From the NCBI RefSeq assembly GCF_900660645.1, contig NZ_LR215036.1, positions 372,001 to 436,000 of the forward strand: 64,000 nucleotides of DNA, written 5' to 3'. Every line of letters starts with the position of its first letter. Position 1 is the first letter of the stretch. Below are positions 19,296 to 29,479 of the stretch, piece by piece. The stretch is from Mycoplasmopsis citelli (GTDB lineage Bacteria > Bacillota_I > Bacilli_A > Mycoplasmatales > Metamycoplasmataceae). The translations under genes were made by a program, and so were the position numbers. Below the pieces are notes generated by a model. It did no database searches and was not told the DNA's origin. It saw only the letters and a program-made list of their open reading frames with translations.

Positions 19296-21185
19296 ATGAT
19301 GAAAACAAATAACGTAAAATATAATCTTAAACAAAAAGCTAAAAAAATTGCAATTACCACCCTTTCAATATCTTCAATAATATCAGTAACAGTTGCTACT
19401 TCAGTATATAAGATTAAAAGTGGATTTCATCCTTCTTTTTGAAACTATAAATCATATATTAGTGAATATAATCAGGAAATTATTAATAAAAACTTTGAAT
19501 ATAGAGAGTTTGATGAAGTTTCGGAGTTTTCAAAAGCAATAATTAATAATAAAACCTACGGTGGAATTGGAAGTGATTTTCAAATCGCTTCGCTAATTAA
19601 AAAAGATTTGCTTCAAAAAATCGATTTTAATAAATTGCTTCAACTAGAAAAACCTATTCAAAATTCAGAACAACTAAAGGTTGTTTTGCAAACTTTATAT
19701 ACTCCAAGTACTTGAGATCATCTAGCTTCGTATGATGAGATTTTAAAAACTGATGAAAATAATAAACCTTTTGATGATGGACCTCGTCATTTATGAGAAT
19801 ATACAATTCCTTACTACATTCAAGATGTAGTAATTGGAATTAATCCAACTAAAATTGCAAAAAATCAAGAAACTTTTGAAGATCCACAAAAAATTGATGA
19901 TTTATTGCAAAAAAATAAAGAAAAACTACTGCAAAGCACTCAAAAAAAATTTAAAAAATATTCATTTTATAATATTTTCAACACCTTATTTAATAATGGC
20001 TTTAAAAATTTTACTATTACTGATGCAACTAGAAATAATATGCTTTTTGGTTCTTCGTATTGACCAAAATCTGCCAATTTTGAAGAAGATAATACCAAAT
20101 TATATGGTGAATTTGTTAATGAAAATAATTACAAAGATCTTGTAGATAATTTTGTTAACTTAGTAAAAGATTCAACTGGATTTGGATTTAATAGCGCTGA
20201 TAATGTCAATTTAAATCCTAATGGATTAAAACTTCTTAATGATTTAATTTGACCTCCAAATAAAGGAACTAAACCTACAGATATGGCACTAATGTTTAAT
20301 GGAGATGCCCTAGATGCATGATATTCAGAAGATAATAGTACTGATAAAAATATTTTTATACCTAATGGAACTATTAAAGTTATTAGACCAGAGGAGAATT
20401 TGATTTTGCTTGATGGATTTATCCTTTCAAAAAAAATTAAAAAAGAAAATCAAGGACCTATTTATGAAGTTTTGAGAAAAACCTTTTTTCCGCAAAATTT
20501 AGGTCAATTAAACGATGAATATAATAAATTAAATAACGGTAATTTAAATATTTTTGACACAAAAATAAAACAGCAAGCATCAACAAATTTAATTACTAAC
20601 TTTTACAAAGAATATTTAGAAAATATCTTTCAAGATCAAGAAAATGTCGATATTAAAAGCAAAATTATTAATAAACTTGCGCAAATTTATCAACAAACAC
20701 TTTATAATGATGAGAATTTATATAACTTTAAAAATTTATACCAACCTTATTTAAATAATTTAACTGATGCTGAAAAGCAAATGCTTTTAAATGTATTAAA
20801 TGATTATAATCAAAGAAATGATATTGAAGGACATTATGAATCTTTAACTCCATTAAATGAGTATATAAATCAATTAATTTATACTTTATCTTTTGTAAAC
20901 TTTAATGAAAGTAGATATCTAGAAGAAGTTTTAAAAGTTAAATATCCAAATTTAGAAAACTTTGATTATATAAACTACACCCCCAGCAAAGAAGTTGAAT
21001 TTGAAATAGTAAAACGTAATTACTTTGTTTTAGATGATAATACTATTGATAAAAACGCAATTGAAATTTACACTATTAAAGATAATTGAAAATATACTCA
21101 AGTTGTACATAAAGCAATCAATCCTGTTAGTGATCGTTTAACAACTTTTATTGATAATTATTATTATGAAAAACTAAAAAACTAG
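19296..21185 (+). CDS. Orphan PotD-like solute-binding protein
   Basis: 629-residue membrane-anchored protein homologous to the PotD-type protein of the pot operon at 31071-33047. Shared blocks are GIGSDFQ, a HLWEY segment before a PYY element, the pair ITDATRNNM/ITDANRDNM followed by GSSYW/GSTYW, and FNGDALDAWY/YNGDAIDSYY. An N-terminal hydrophobic helix (residues 18-40) with no lipobox cysteine suggests a membrane anchor. No permease or ATPase gene is adjacent. Two adjacent ATGs (19296, 19299) follow AGGA. The C-terminal third is charged and helical. It may share the PotABC permease or have another binding role. Confidence 0.75.
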
Positions 21186-21253
21186 CTTTTAAAACTACAT
21201 ATTTGTTATATAATTAATAAGATTTTTCAACATTTAGAAAAAGGGAGGTTTAC

Positions 21254-21520
21254 ATGGCAAACATTAAATCTAAAATCAAAAGCATTGCAAAAATGGAAGC
21301 TGCCAGAGTTAAAAACTCAGCAATGAAATCAAGAGTAAAAACTGCAATTAGAAAAGCTAGAGAAGCAGTTTTAGCTAATGACGAAAAAGCAACTCAATTA
21401 GTTGCTAAAGCTCACTCTGTAATTGCAAAAGCTGTATCTAAAGGTGTTTTTCACGCTAATAAAGGTGCTAGAAAACACTCACGTTTAGATGAATTTGTTA
21501 ACAAATCAAAACAAAAATAG
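21254..21520 (+). CDS. rpsT: 30S ribosomal protein S20
   Basis: 88-residue basic helical protein that binds 16S rRNA early in 30S assembly. The N-terminus MANIKSKIKSIAKMEAAR and the end KGARKHSRLDEFVNK fit the S20 family, which has NKAARHKSRL near the C-terminus. A strong ribosome site GGGAGG precedes the ATG. It stands alone, between the orphan PotD-like gene and the methyltransferase, and ends at a terminator. Confidence 0.95.
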   Translation: MANIKSKIKSIAKMEAARVKNSAMKSRVKTAIRKAREAVLANDEKATQLVAKAHSVIAKAVSKGVFHANKGARKHSRLDEFVNKSKQK

Positions 21521-21558
21521 TGTTAAAATTTTTTAACACTCATGAAATAAATTTATTT

Positions 21559-21590
21559 TACCTCAAGACTTTTGGGGTATTTTTTTATTT
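21559..21590 (+). terminator. Terminator of rpsT
   Basis: Stem TACCTCAA (21559-21566) pairs with TTGGGGTA (21572-21579), with one G-T pair and a 5-base loop, followed by a T-rich run. A second inverted repeat (AGTGTTAAAA/TTTTAACACT, 21519-21540) overlaps the stop codon but lacks the T-run. Confidence 0.85.
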
Positions 21591-21662
21591 TTCATTGAAA
21601 AATACAAAAAACTTATAATATAAATAAAGGAAATTCAAAAACAAGAGGTTTTGCAATTAATT

Positions 21663-23780
21663 ATGAAGAAATTTAAATTTATTGACTTATTTGCTGGAAT
21701 TGGTGGTTTTAGATTAGCACTTGAAAAAGCTGGTGGAGAGTGTGTTTTTAGTTGTGAAATTGACCAACATGCACAATTAATATATAAAGAAAACTTTGAT
21801 GAAATTTCTTTTGAAGATATTACAAAATTAGATGCAAGCTTAATTCCTGATTTTGACATTTTATCTGCAGGATTTCCTTGTCAAGCATTTTCTTCTGCTG
21901 GCCATAAAAAAGGTTTTGAGGATGCAGCAAGAGGAACTTTATTTTTTGATATTATTCGAATTTTAAAGACAAAACGTCCAAAAGTTTTCATCTTAGAAAA
22001 TGTTAAAAATTTAATCAATCACGACAAAGGAAACACTTTATTTGTTATGCTTAAAGCTTTAGCTGAAATAGGATATTCAACTAATTATTCAGTTTTAAAC
22101 GCAAAAGATTTCGGAGTTCCTCAAAATCGCGAAAGAATTGTCATTGTTGGGAATTTGAGCGGAAAAATTTTTGATTTTTCAAAATTAAATTTAAATCATG
22201 TTAGCTCTATGGAAGATTTTTTAGATACTCAAGGGGAATTTGAAATTTTAAGTAAAGACCAATATACTTTAATTGAACATCATTATGTAAAAAGACAAAA
22301 ATCAGACCTGATTTTTGTAGGATATAGAAACAAAAACACACGAAACAAGGGAGTAAAAGTTAATTCAAAACATTTATCAAGAGTACATAAACAACCCAAT
22401 AGAATTTATTCCACTCAAGGAGTTCACCCTACAATTGCATCTCAAGAATTATCTGGAAGATATTTTATATATGATGGTTCTCAAGTTCGAAAACTAACTA
22501 TAAATGAAGTATATAAATTTATGGGATTTCCTGAACAATTTAAAAAAGTTGGCACAAACGCAAAGCTTTATGAAAGAATTGGAAATAGCGTTTGCGTTCC
22601 AATGATTGAAGAAATCGCAAAGCAAATTTTAGTTCAATTTAATCAAAAGACACAAAAATCAGTTCAAGTAAATGAATATTTAGAAAATCTTTATAAAAAG
22701 AGTTTAGAAATTAAAAATGTTGAATCTTTATCTTTAAATAATGAACAAATGCAAAATATTCAAACAATAATACAAAAAGAAGAAACTTTTAAAGCGGTTT
22801 TTACCGTTTTAATTTCAAGCTTAGTTTATAAATCTTTATATCCGCATCAAGATATAAGATATCATCAATCAAATATGAAAAATGGTTATAGTGGTCGTAG
22901 TTTTGATACTAAATACATTACTCCATTTTTAAAAACTAAACGCTTTACGGGAGCAATGAAAGAATCAGGGTGATTAACTCGCACTTTAGAACAGAATTTC
23001 CCATATGATTTAAACTATCCAGGTAAAATAAATAACAAAGATGTTAAAAAATCATTCTTAGAAATTATTAATAATGTTCAAAATTCAAGCGAAAAAGATT
23101 TAGCATATCGTTATCTTCTTGCTTTATTTAAAAAATCTTTAGAAACTAAAAATAAGAGAACTATTAAATTAATTAACCCAATTAAATCTGAATCTTTATA
23201 CACAATTAACCAAATAATGACTCTTCTTGAAAAGCATTTTTACTATAAATATAAAAGTAGAGGTGCTTCGATTTTACCAGTTGTGGCTTTGTATAGTCTT
23301 TATGAATGTATTGTCAAAGAATTAAAAAGATTTCAAAACAAACAACTTCAACCTTTAGCTTCACATAATAGCCCTGATATTCAAAGCGGTTCTACTGGTG
23401 ATATTGTTATTAAAAACAAAAGTGATAGTCAAATTTATGAATCTGTAGAAGTTAAATTCGATATTGACATTAACCAATTTACTATTGATGATGCTTATCA
23501 GAAAATAGCTCAAAATAAAATTCAAAGATATTATATTCTTAGCACTAAAAATATTGATAAATCTCAAATTAAGCAAATTGACTTATTATTACAAAAAATC
23601 AAAGAAAAACATGGTTGTCAGGTAATTGTTAATGGTGTTTTACCGACTTTAAAATATTATTTGCGTATGATTAAAAATACTGATAAATTTATCAAGAAAT
23701 ATCTAAAAAATCTTCAAAATAATAATGAAATTAACTTTGAACATAAGTTAGCTTGAAATGAAATTATTAAATCTACATAA
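21663..23780 (+). CDS. Fused DNA (cytosine-5)-methyltransferase and PD-(D/E)XK nuclease
   Basis: 705-residue protein with two parts. Residues 1 to about 335 are a complete C5 methyltransferase: FIDLFAGIGGFRLAL (motif I), GFPCQAFSSAG with catalytic Cys73 (IV), ENV at 112-114 (VI), QNRERIVIVG (VIII), LTINEVYKFMGFPEQF (IX) and RIGNSVCVPMI (X). The rest is a helical region followed by a candidate nuclease core: Asp580 in TGDIVIKN and E596-V-K598 in ESVEVKFD, the spacing of a PD-(D/E)XK active site. The whole is a candidate single-chain restriction-modification enzyme. The short variable region between VIII and IX would set the recognition sequence. The ATG is chosen because the family begins directly with KFIDLFAG; a TTG 12 bp upstream is possible. 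No separate restriction gene is adjacent. Confidence 0.82.
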
Positions 23781-23860
23781 AATTTTTTTGTGAAAATAGT
23801 CTCAATAATTCCTAAAGCTAATCTTATAATCAGAATTTTTGGTATAATAATACAAATTTT

Positions 23861-24304
23861 ATGAATAAAACGATGCTTTTAGGTCGAATTGCTAGTCCGA
23901 TTTTTTACGGGAAAACAATGAATCGTGTTGATCATGTTCGTTTTTCACTAGCTGTATCTCATAAAGGTCAACGAAATGATTTTATTCCTATTATTTGTTG
24001 AAACCAAATGGCAACATTTGCAAGAGATTATTTAACTAAAGGGTCTCTAGTGTATATTGAAGGTGAAATTATCGAAGCAAAATATTTTGCTGAGCATAAT
24101 AAAGAAATTAACACTTCATTTGTAATTCAAGTCGAAAATTTAAAAGCATTTTCGTTTCGAAATAAAGATTCAATTAGACCAATTTTTTTAAATGTAGATG
24201 TTGTGGATCCACAATTGCACGATATTTTTGATAAGCACTTACAAAATAGTAAAAATAAATTTCAAGAATTTATATTGCCTAAAACCCTAAAAAAGAAAGG
24301 ATAA
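23861..24304 (+). CDS. ssb: Single-stranded DNA-binding protein-like (OB-fold)
   Basis: 147-residue SSB-family protein. The OB-fold pattern is present: MNKTMLLGRIASP, VRFSLAVSHKG, FIPIICWNQMATFARDYLTKGSLVYIEGEI, and later strands (SFVIQVENLKAF). The Trp in ICWNQ is a TGA codon. The C-terminus ends LPKTLKKKG and lacks the acidic DDDIPF tip of the main replicative SSB, so it may be a secondary paralogue specialised for uptake or recombination. TATAAT at 23843-23848 with an extended TG lies 12 bp before the ATG and there is no ribosome site. Confidence 0.85.
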
Positions 24305-24305
24305 A

Positions 24306-24592
24306 ATGAATTTCACAGCTTTGCTTATTTTTGGTATTTTATTTTTTATTTTAGGAATATTACTAATTTTTTATTACAAAGTTTTTTCTTTAAAAAATCT
24401 CAGAAATTTTAAAGAAAATCAATTAAAGCAATTTCGTGAAAATCATCCTGAAAAAAAAAACATTTTCGCTACGAAAATACTGGATTATACATTCCTTCTT
24501 GAAATAGAATAAAATTTAACGCTCCAATTTTCTTTAGTGCAACTAGTTTTATTATTGCCATTTCATTAATGGCAAGGCTTGCTAGTTTATAA
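24306..24592 (+). pseudogene. Small membrane protein broken at an A10 run
   Basis: As sequenced, the frame from 24306 ends at 24512 (68 residues): an N-terminal helix (FGILFFILGILLIFYYKVF) and a charged stretch, then an uncharacteristic tail. If the A10 run at 24451-24460 had one more A, the frame would continue through RYENTGLYIPSWNRIKFNAP to a second helix (FFSATSFIIAISLMARLASL) and stop at 24590-24592, giving about 95 residues. The downstream frame uses a TGA as Trp and encodes a clean helix, so it looks genuine. The gene begins 1 bp after ssb. Slippage, ribosomal frameshifting, sequencing error or true inactivation are all possible. Confidence 0.55.
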
Positions 24593-24606
24593 AATTAACC
24601 TTATTT

Positions 24607-24640
24607 GTGGAAAAAATTCCACTTTTTTTTTTTTTTTTTT
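24607..24640 (+). terminator. Hairpin plus T18 run upstream of ptsG
   Basis: GTGGAA (24607-24612) pairs with TTCCAC (24617-24622), followed directly by 18 consecutive T (24623-24640). It is a strong intrinsic terminator for the ssb unit. The T run is long enough to vary in length and lies about 40 bp before the ptsG -10. Confidence 0.82.
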
Positions 24641-24718
24641 GCTTTGACCAGTCAAATTCCTTAAAAATGGGCCATTATAAAATATAATTATTAGGAATTA
24701 ATATATGAAAGGAGAAAA

Positions 24719-27391
24719 ATGACTAATTCGCTTACTAGTTTCTTAGAAGGCTTTAAGAAAATGTTTTCTAAGAAAAAAGAAAAACAGAATTTAGACAATA
24801 GTGGAAATAGTAACGTTAGAAAAACTCTAGGTAAAATTTCCGGTGCGTTTATGTTGCCTATTTCAATTATGGCTATTTCTGGTCTTTGACTTGGTATTGG
24901 TGCAGCGATTGTAAGTAATGCGGGTGAAAACCAATCTCTTAAAACATTTGGATTATTTATTCAAAATTTAGGAGAACCGGTATTTGCTTTCTTACCGTTA
25001 TTATTTGCAATTTCTTTTGTTATAGCCTTTACTGATGAAGCTGGGGTTGCGGTATTTGCCACCGTTATTGGTTTTGCAACATTTTTAGCAATTCAATCAG
25101 TTTTCATTAGCGATGTAAATACACAAGTAAAACAAGTAACAAAAGAATTTGGTGAAGTTAAAAATTATCCTGTGTATTTAGTAGATACATTAAATGCTTC
25201 AGGTACCACAACTCACGAAGTTCTTGTTAATAATGGTACAGCATACGAAATAACAAACGTACCAGGTAACGGAGTAAGAATTGTTCCATTTAAAGTTGAT
25301 GATTCTAATATAACTGTTACACTTCAAGGTGATAAACCTATTTCATTTTTACTAAATAATGTAGGTTTAACATTTAAACCAAAAGAAGTTCATGGATACA
25401 AAGTTTTATTTGGTGGAGGAGGTAGAAATCCACAAACAATTGAAAGAATTGTTGGAACAACCATCGGAATTAAATCGCTTCAAACATCTGTTTTTGGTGG
25501 TTTAGCTGTTGGATTGCTTGTTCAATGAACCTACAATAGATTCCACACAATCCAATTCCCATCAATTGTTTCATTCTTTGCAGGAAAAAGATTCGTTGCA
25601 ATTATTACAGTGCCTTTTGCCGCACTTCTTGCGTTTGTATTCTTAATTTTCTGACCATGAGTAGGATATGGACTTAGTGTATTTGGAAACGCACTAGGTA
25701 AAGTTCCTTATGGATTTGAGTCATTGATCTTTGGTATTGTAGAAAGAAGTTTAGTCCCATTTGGTCTTCACCACGCTTTCTATTCACCACTATGATACTC
25801 TGATGCTGGAGGTAGCTTAAACTTCTCTCTTGGAGAATGACTTCAAAAAAACCCAGATTTTGTCAACGAAATTAAAAATAATGCACAATATAAAGATCTA
25901 AAAACTTTGATTGATACTGTTGCTGCAACACCAAATAAATTTGTTGGTGATTCAACAATGTCAGTTAACATTTTACAATTTAATTTTAATACCGTTGTGT
26001 TCCCTGTTAAAGAAAACGGTGTGTTAAAACCTAGTGGTGAGACACCAATTTTTGACTTTATGTCACAACAACTTGGAATTAAAGCAGGAAGATTCCTAGA
26101 TGGAAAATTCTCATTTATGATTTTAGGGCTTCCCGCCGCTGCAGCTGCAATGATATTTGCCGCTCCTAAAGAAAACAGAAAAGCAGCTATTAGTGCCGTA
26201 GTTCCAAGTGCAGTTACTACAATTGTTACTGGGGTTACAGAACCTATTGAATTTACATTCTTATTCTTATCACCATTTTTATTCTGAGGATTCCATGCAT
26301 TCTTCTGTGGGGTTTCATTTATGTTAGCTAACTTGCTTAGCGTACATATTCCTCAAGTATTTTCAGGCGGATTCCTTGACTTAATAATTTATGGAATGAT
26401 TCCTACACCAAAAGGAACTCACTTCTATTGAATATTTGTTGTTGGATTATTCTACATTCCACTTTACTTTGGATTCTTCTACTGATGAATTAAATTTAAA
26501 GATCTTAAAACACCAGGTAGAGGAGAAACAGTAAAATTATTTACTAAAGAAGATTATCTAAAAAACAAAGACGCTAAAAAAGCTGCTTCTCAAGTAGATC
26601 CTCAAGCTTTAGCTATTGTCGAAGCTTTTGGGGGCTTAGACAACATTACTGCACTTAACAACTGTGCTTCAAGATTAAGATATGATGTTAAAGACTCAAC
26701 TCTTGTTAATCAAGATAAATTAAAACAACATGGAGCAGTCGCAATTAAAATTGAAGGTAAGAATCACGTTCAAGCAATTTTTGGTCCTGTTGCTGAGCAA
26801 CTTAACACCAAAATTAGAAATTCTCGTGAAGCTATTGCAAAATTAAGCATGCACCAAATGGAAAAATTACCTTCACAACCAATGCACGCTAAAGAAGCAA
26901 CAATGGTACAAACAAGTATGCTTGAAACTCCTGTACTGGTTAAATCAGCGGCTAAAGGTAAAGTTGTGCCTTTGTCAATGGTTAATGATGGTGTCTTCTC
27001 AGAAAAATTAATAGGGGATGGGTACGTTGTTGAATTTGCTGATGAAAAATTTGGATCAGTTTATTCACCTGTGGATGGAACTTTAAGTGTGGTATTTGAA
27101 ACCAAACACGCATATGGTCTTGAAACAGCTGAAGGTGTACAAATTTTAATCCACATCGGAGTTGATACTGTTAGTTTAAATGGACAAGGATTTGAAAGCT
27201 TTGTTAAAGTTGGAGATAAAGTTAAAGCAGGTGATTTACTTGCTAAAGTTGATTTATCTCTGCTTAAAGCAAAAAACCTTAAAAATTCAGTAATTGTCGT
27301 TGTTTTAAATGAAAGTCCACATCAAGCACTTACATTTAAAGAGCTAGATAAAGAAGTTTCTACTGAAGATGTAATTTTAGAAGTTAGATAA
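24719..27391 (+). CDS. ptsG: Glucose-type PTS transporter EIICBA
   Basis: 890-residue permease that imports and phosphorylates a hexose, probably glucose, using phosphate from HPr. Domains in order: EIIC membrane domain (residues about 35-600) with GGxxTGVTEPIEF-type substrate motif and a roughly 120-residue Thr/Gly-rich extracellular insertion near residues 140-260; EIIB (about 635-700) with phosphocysteine in LNNCASRLRY; EIIA (about 745-890) with phosphohistidine region ILIHIGVDTV. The three-domain fusion and the insertion are typical of mycoplasmas. GGAGAAAA precedes the ATG and a TATAAT lies at 24683-24688. Sugar specificity between glucose and N-acetylglucosamine is inferred. Confidence 0.92.
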
Positions 27392-27410
27392 TAATTTAAG
27401 TTGTCAATTC

Positions 27411-27437
27411 AAAAACACCTCCAATGAGGTGTTTTTT
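27411..27437 (+). terminator. Terminator of ptsG
   Basis: AAAAACACCTC (27411-27421) pairs with GAGGTGTTTTT (27426-27436), loop CAAT, followed by T. It also lies just past the end of the convergent lipoprotein C gene and is T-rich on both sides. Confidence 0.9.
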
Positions 27438-27453
27438 GTAAATTTTAACTGGT

Positions 27454-28388
27454 TTATTGTATTTCGTAAGTTTTTCCATTTTGAGAAAATAATGATGAAT
27501 ATTCAAAGGCAATATCACTGCCTCTTCCTGCAGATTCAATGCTGTAATTTTCTGGTTTTGGACCATTAAATTGAAAAAAGTATTTTCCGTTAATCAAATC
27601 GTTGTGAATTTTCTCATAATTTTCTTTAAAAAATTCAAATTGATTATCTGGTTTAAAATCGGGTTTATTCTTTGAATTATAAGCTGATTTAAAAAAATTA
27701 TATTTAGTTAATTCTTCTGAAGTATATGTATTTGTACTTTGAGTTCTTAATTTTTTAAAAGGCTTTGTTTTATCATCGTTTTTTTGCTGACTATCTGAAG
27801 TAAAATTAACTGTAATTTTTAAGTCTTTATCATTTCCTTTTGAATAAATAAATTCAAGTATTTTTAAAATATTATCAACAAACTCTTTTCACGATAAATT
27901 TGACTGAGATAAGGAACCAATCTTACTTAAATGTATATCTACTGTAATGCTATTTGAAGTTAAATTTACGTTATTATCTAATTCTTTTTGTTTTGAAGAT
28001 TGAGTTTTTTCTTCAATATTTTTTTGATTAGATTCTTCTGAATTTTGTTGGCTTTCTACATTATTTAACTCATTTTTTCTGAATTTTCAGTAATTTTTGA
28101 TTTTGAATTATTTATTTTGTTTTCTGGAGTTTTTTGCATTTGTGGCTTATTATCACTATCTTGAGAAGATTTGCTTCCATCATCAGCAACAACTGAATTT
28201 AATTTTTCATTACTCAATAAGTCATTCTCATTATTAATATTTTTATCCGGATTCTCAGATCCGGATTCTTCATTCGAAAATTCTGATTCAATATTTTTTG
28301 AACCAGTAGCATCAGAACAAGAAACAGAAGCAAAAGCAATTATAGGTGAAATCGCTAATAATAAAGGTCAGTAAAATGTTCTTTTCAT
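27454..28388 (-). pseudogene. Lipoprotein C, frameshifted paralogue of lipoprotein D
   Basis: The signal peptide MKRTFYWPLLLAISPIIAFA with lipobox SVSC starts at 28388, followed by a low-complexity Asn/Ser/Glu region. The frame stops after about 107 residues where six A (plus-strand T6 at 28073-28078) break it; with seven A it continues NELNNVESQQNSEESNQKN and reaches a stop at 27454-27456, total about 311 residues. The downstream part matches lipoprotein D (KKLRTQSTNTYT against KRLRTKNNKTYT; FFKENYEKIHNDL against FFKNNFEKIKQDL), so it is real coding sequence. A ribosome site AGAGGAA precedes the ATG. It could be an OFF state of a switch, a recent null mutation, or a sequencing error. Confidence 0.75.
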
Positions 28389-28485
28389 AAATTCCTCTTA
28401 AACTTATTTAAGTATATTAATAAAGTAAATAAATTATAGACTAATACAAAAAAATCAAAATTTATCTTTTTTTGCTTAAAAAGAA

Positions 28486-28523
28486 AGATAACCACAACAT
28501 CACTCTTCATGTTGTGGTTATCT
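28486..28523 (-). terminator. Terminator of lipoprotein D
   Basis: A perfect 15-bp stem (AGATAACCACAACAT at 28486-28500, complement at 28509-28523) has an 8-base loop. The minus-strand continuation is T-rich. It separates the two paralogous lipoproteins, so each has its own transcript. Confidence 0.88.
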
Positions 28524-28541
28524 AATCTAACTTAAATAAAA

Positions 28542-29426
28542 TTACTGAATTTGCTCAGATTGCCCTCCTTGAGAAAGATATCTACTATATTGTATAAAAA
28601 GACCGTTTCCTCTTTGATCAGATTCAGAATTTACATTACTTTCTTGAGCAAAAGTTAGTAAATCTTGTTTAATTTTTTCGAAATTATTTTTAAAAAAATT
28701 CAAAGAATCAGATTGCGGAGTTGTTAAACCATAAGCCATTGTAAAATGAGAAGCATCAATAAAATCTTTTATTGTATATGTTTTATTGTTTTTAGTGCGA
28801 AGTCTTTTTATAATTTTAGTTCCATTATTTTCTTCTTGTTTTTCATTTTCTAAGTTAAAATCAATAGTTATTTGTAAATTTGGATCATAATTTTTAGAAA
28901 TAATTCATTCAAAAATTTTTATAAGACCATTAGCAAATCCTAATGATGATTCTTTTCTATTGTTAGATCCTGGTATTTCATTTAAGCTTAATGTTGCAGT
29001 AAGTTTATTTGATTCGGGATCATTTTTTTCTGAAGCTGTTTTTGGTGATTCTTGAGTTGTATTTTCTCCGGAATTAGAATTGCTTGAAACTTCGGGAGTT
29101 TGTTTGTGAGAAGAACCAGAAGAACCTGATGATGATTCTGTTGGTGGGGTTACAATGGTAGAATTATTACCTTGTTGACCTTGTTGACCTTGTTGACCTT
29201 GTTGACCTTGTTGACCTTGTTGACCTTGTTGACCTTGTTGACCTTGTTGACCTTGTTGACCTTGTTGACCTTGTTGACCTTGTTGACCTTGTTGACCTTG
29301 TTGACCTTGTTGACCTTGTTGACCTTGGTTGTCTTGTGGCTGATTCGATTGAGAGCATGAAGCAGAAACAAAACTAATTGCAGGCACAATTGTTAATAAT
29401 AAACCACAATAAAATTTCCTTTTCAT
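28542..29426 (-). CDS. Lipoprotein D with (GQQ)17 repeat
   Basis: 294-residue predicted lipoprotein. The signal peptide MKRKFYCGLLLTIVPAISFV ends in lipobox SASC. Immediately after the anchor comes a run of 17 GQQ triplets (9-bp DNA units, 29172-29324), then a Ser/Thr/Glu-rich linker, then a folded C-terminal domain of about 150 residues (ATLSLNEIPGSNN ... YSRYLSQGGQSEQIQ). That domain is shared with lipoprotein C. One TGA reads as Trp in the middle of the domain. AAGGAA precedes the ATG. The repeat would act as a flexible stalk of variable length holding the domain away from the membrane; binding partner unknown. Confidence 0.88.
29172..29324 (-). repeat. 17 tandem 9-bp units encoding GQQ
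   Basis: Seventeen exact copies of plus-strand TTGTTGACC with no interruption. Each unit adds three residues to lipoprotein D, so changes in number keep the frame. Complete identity of all copies implies recent expansion or ongoing homogenisation. Confidence 0.95.
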
Positions 29427-29479
29427 AAATTTCCTTAACGTTATATATTTTTAGTATATTTTAAAAATTATATATGATT

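Noticed and set aside
29172-29360. Open frames in all phases across the GQQ repeat (Leu-Thr, Lys-Val-Asn and Arg-Ser-Thr repeats)
   Set aside because: These are by-products of a 9-bp repeat without stop codons; only the GQQ frame has a signal peptide, lipobox and a domain shared with the paralogue.
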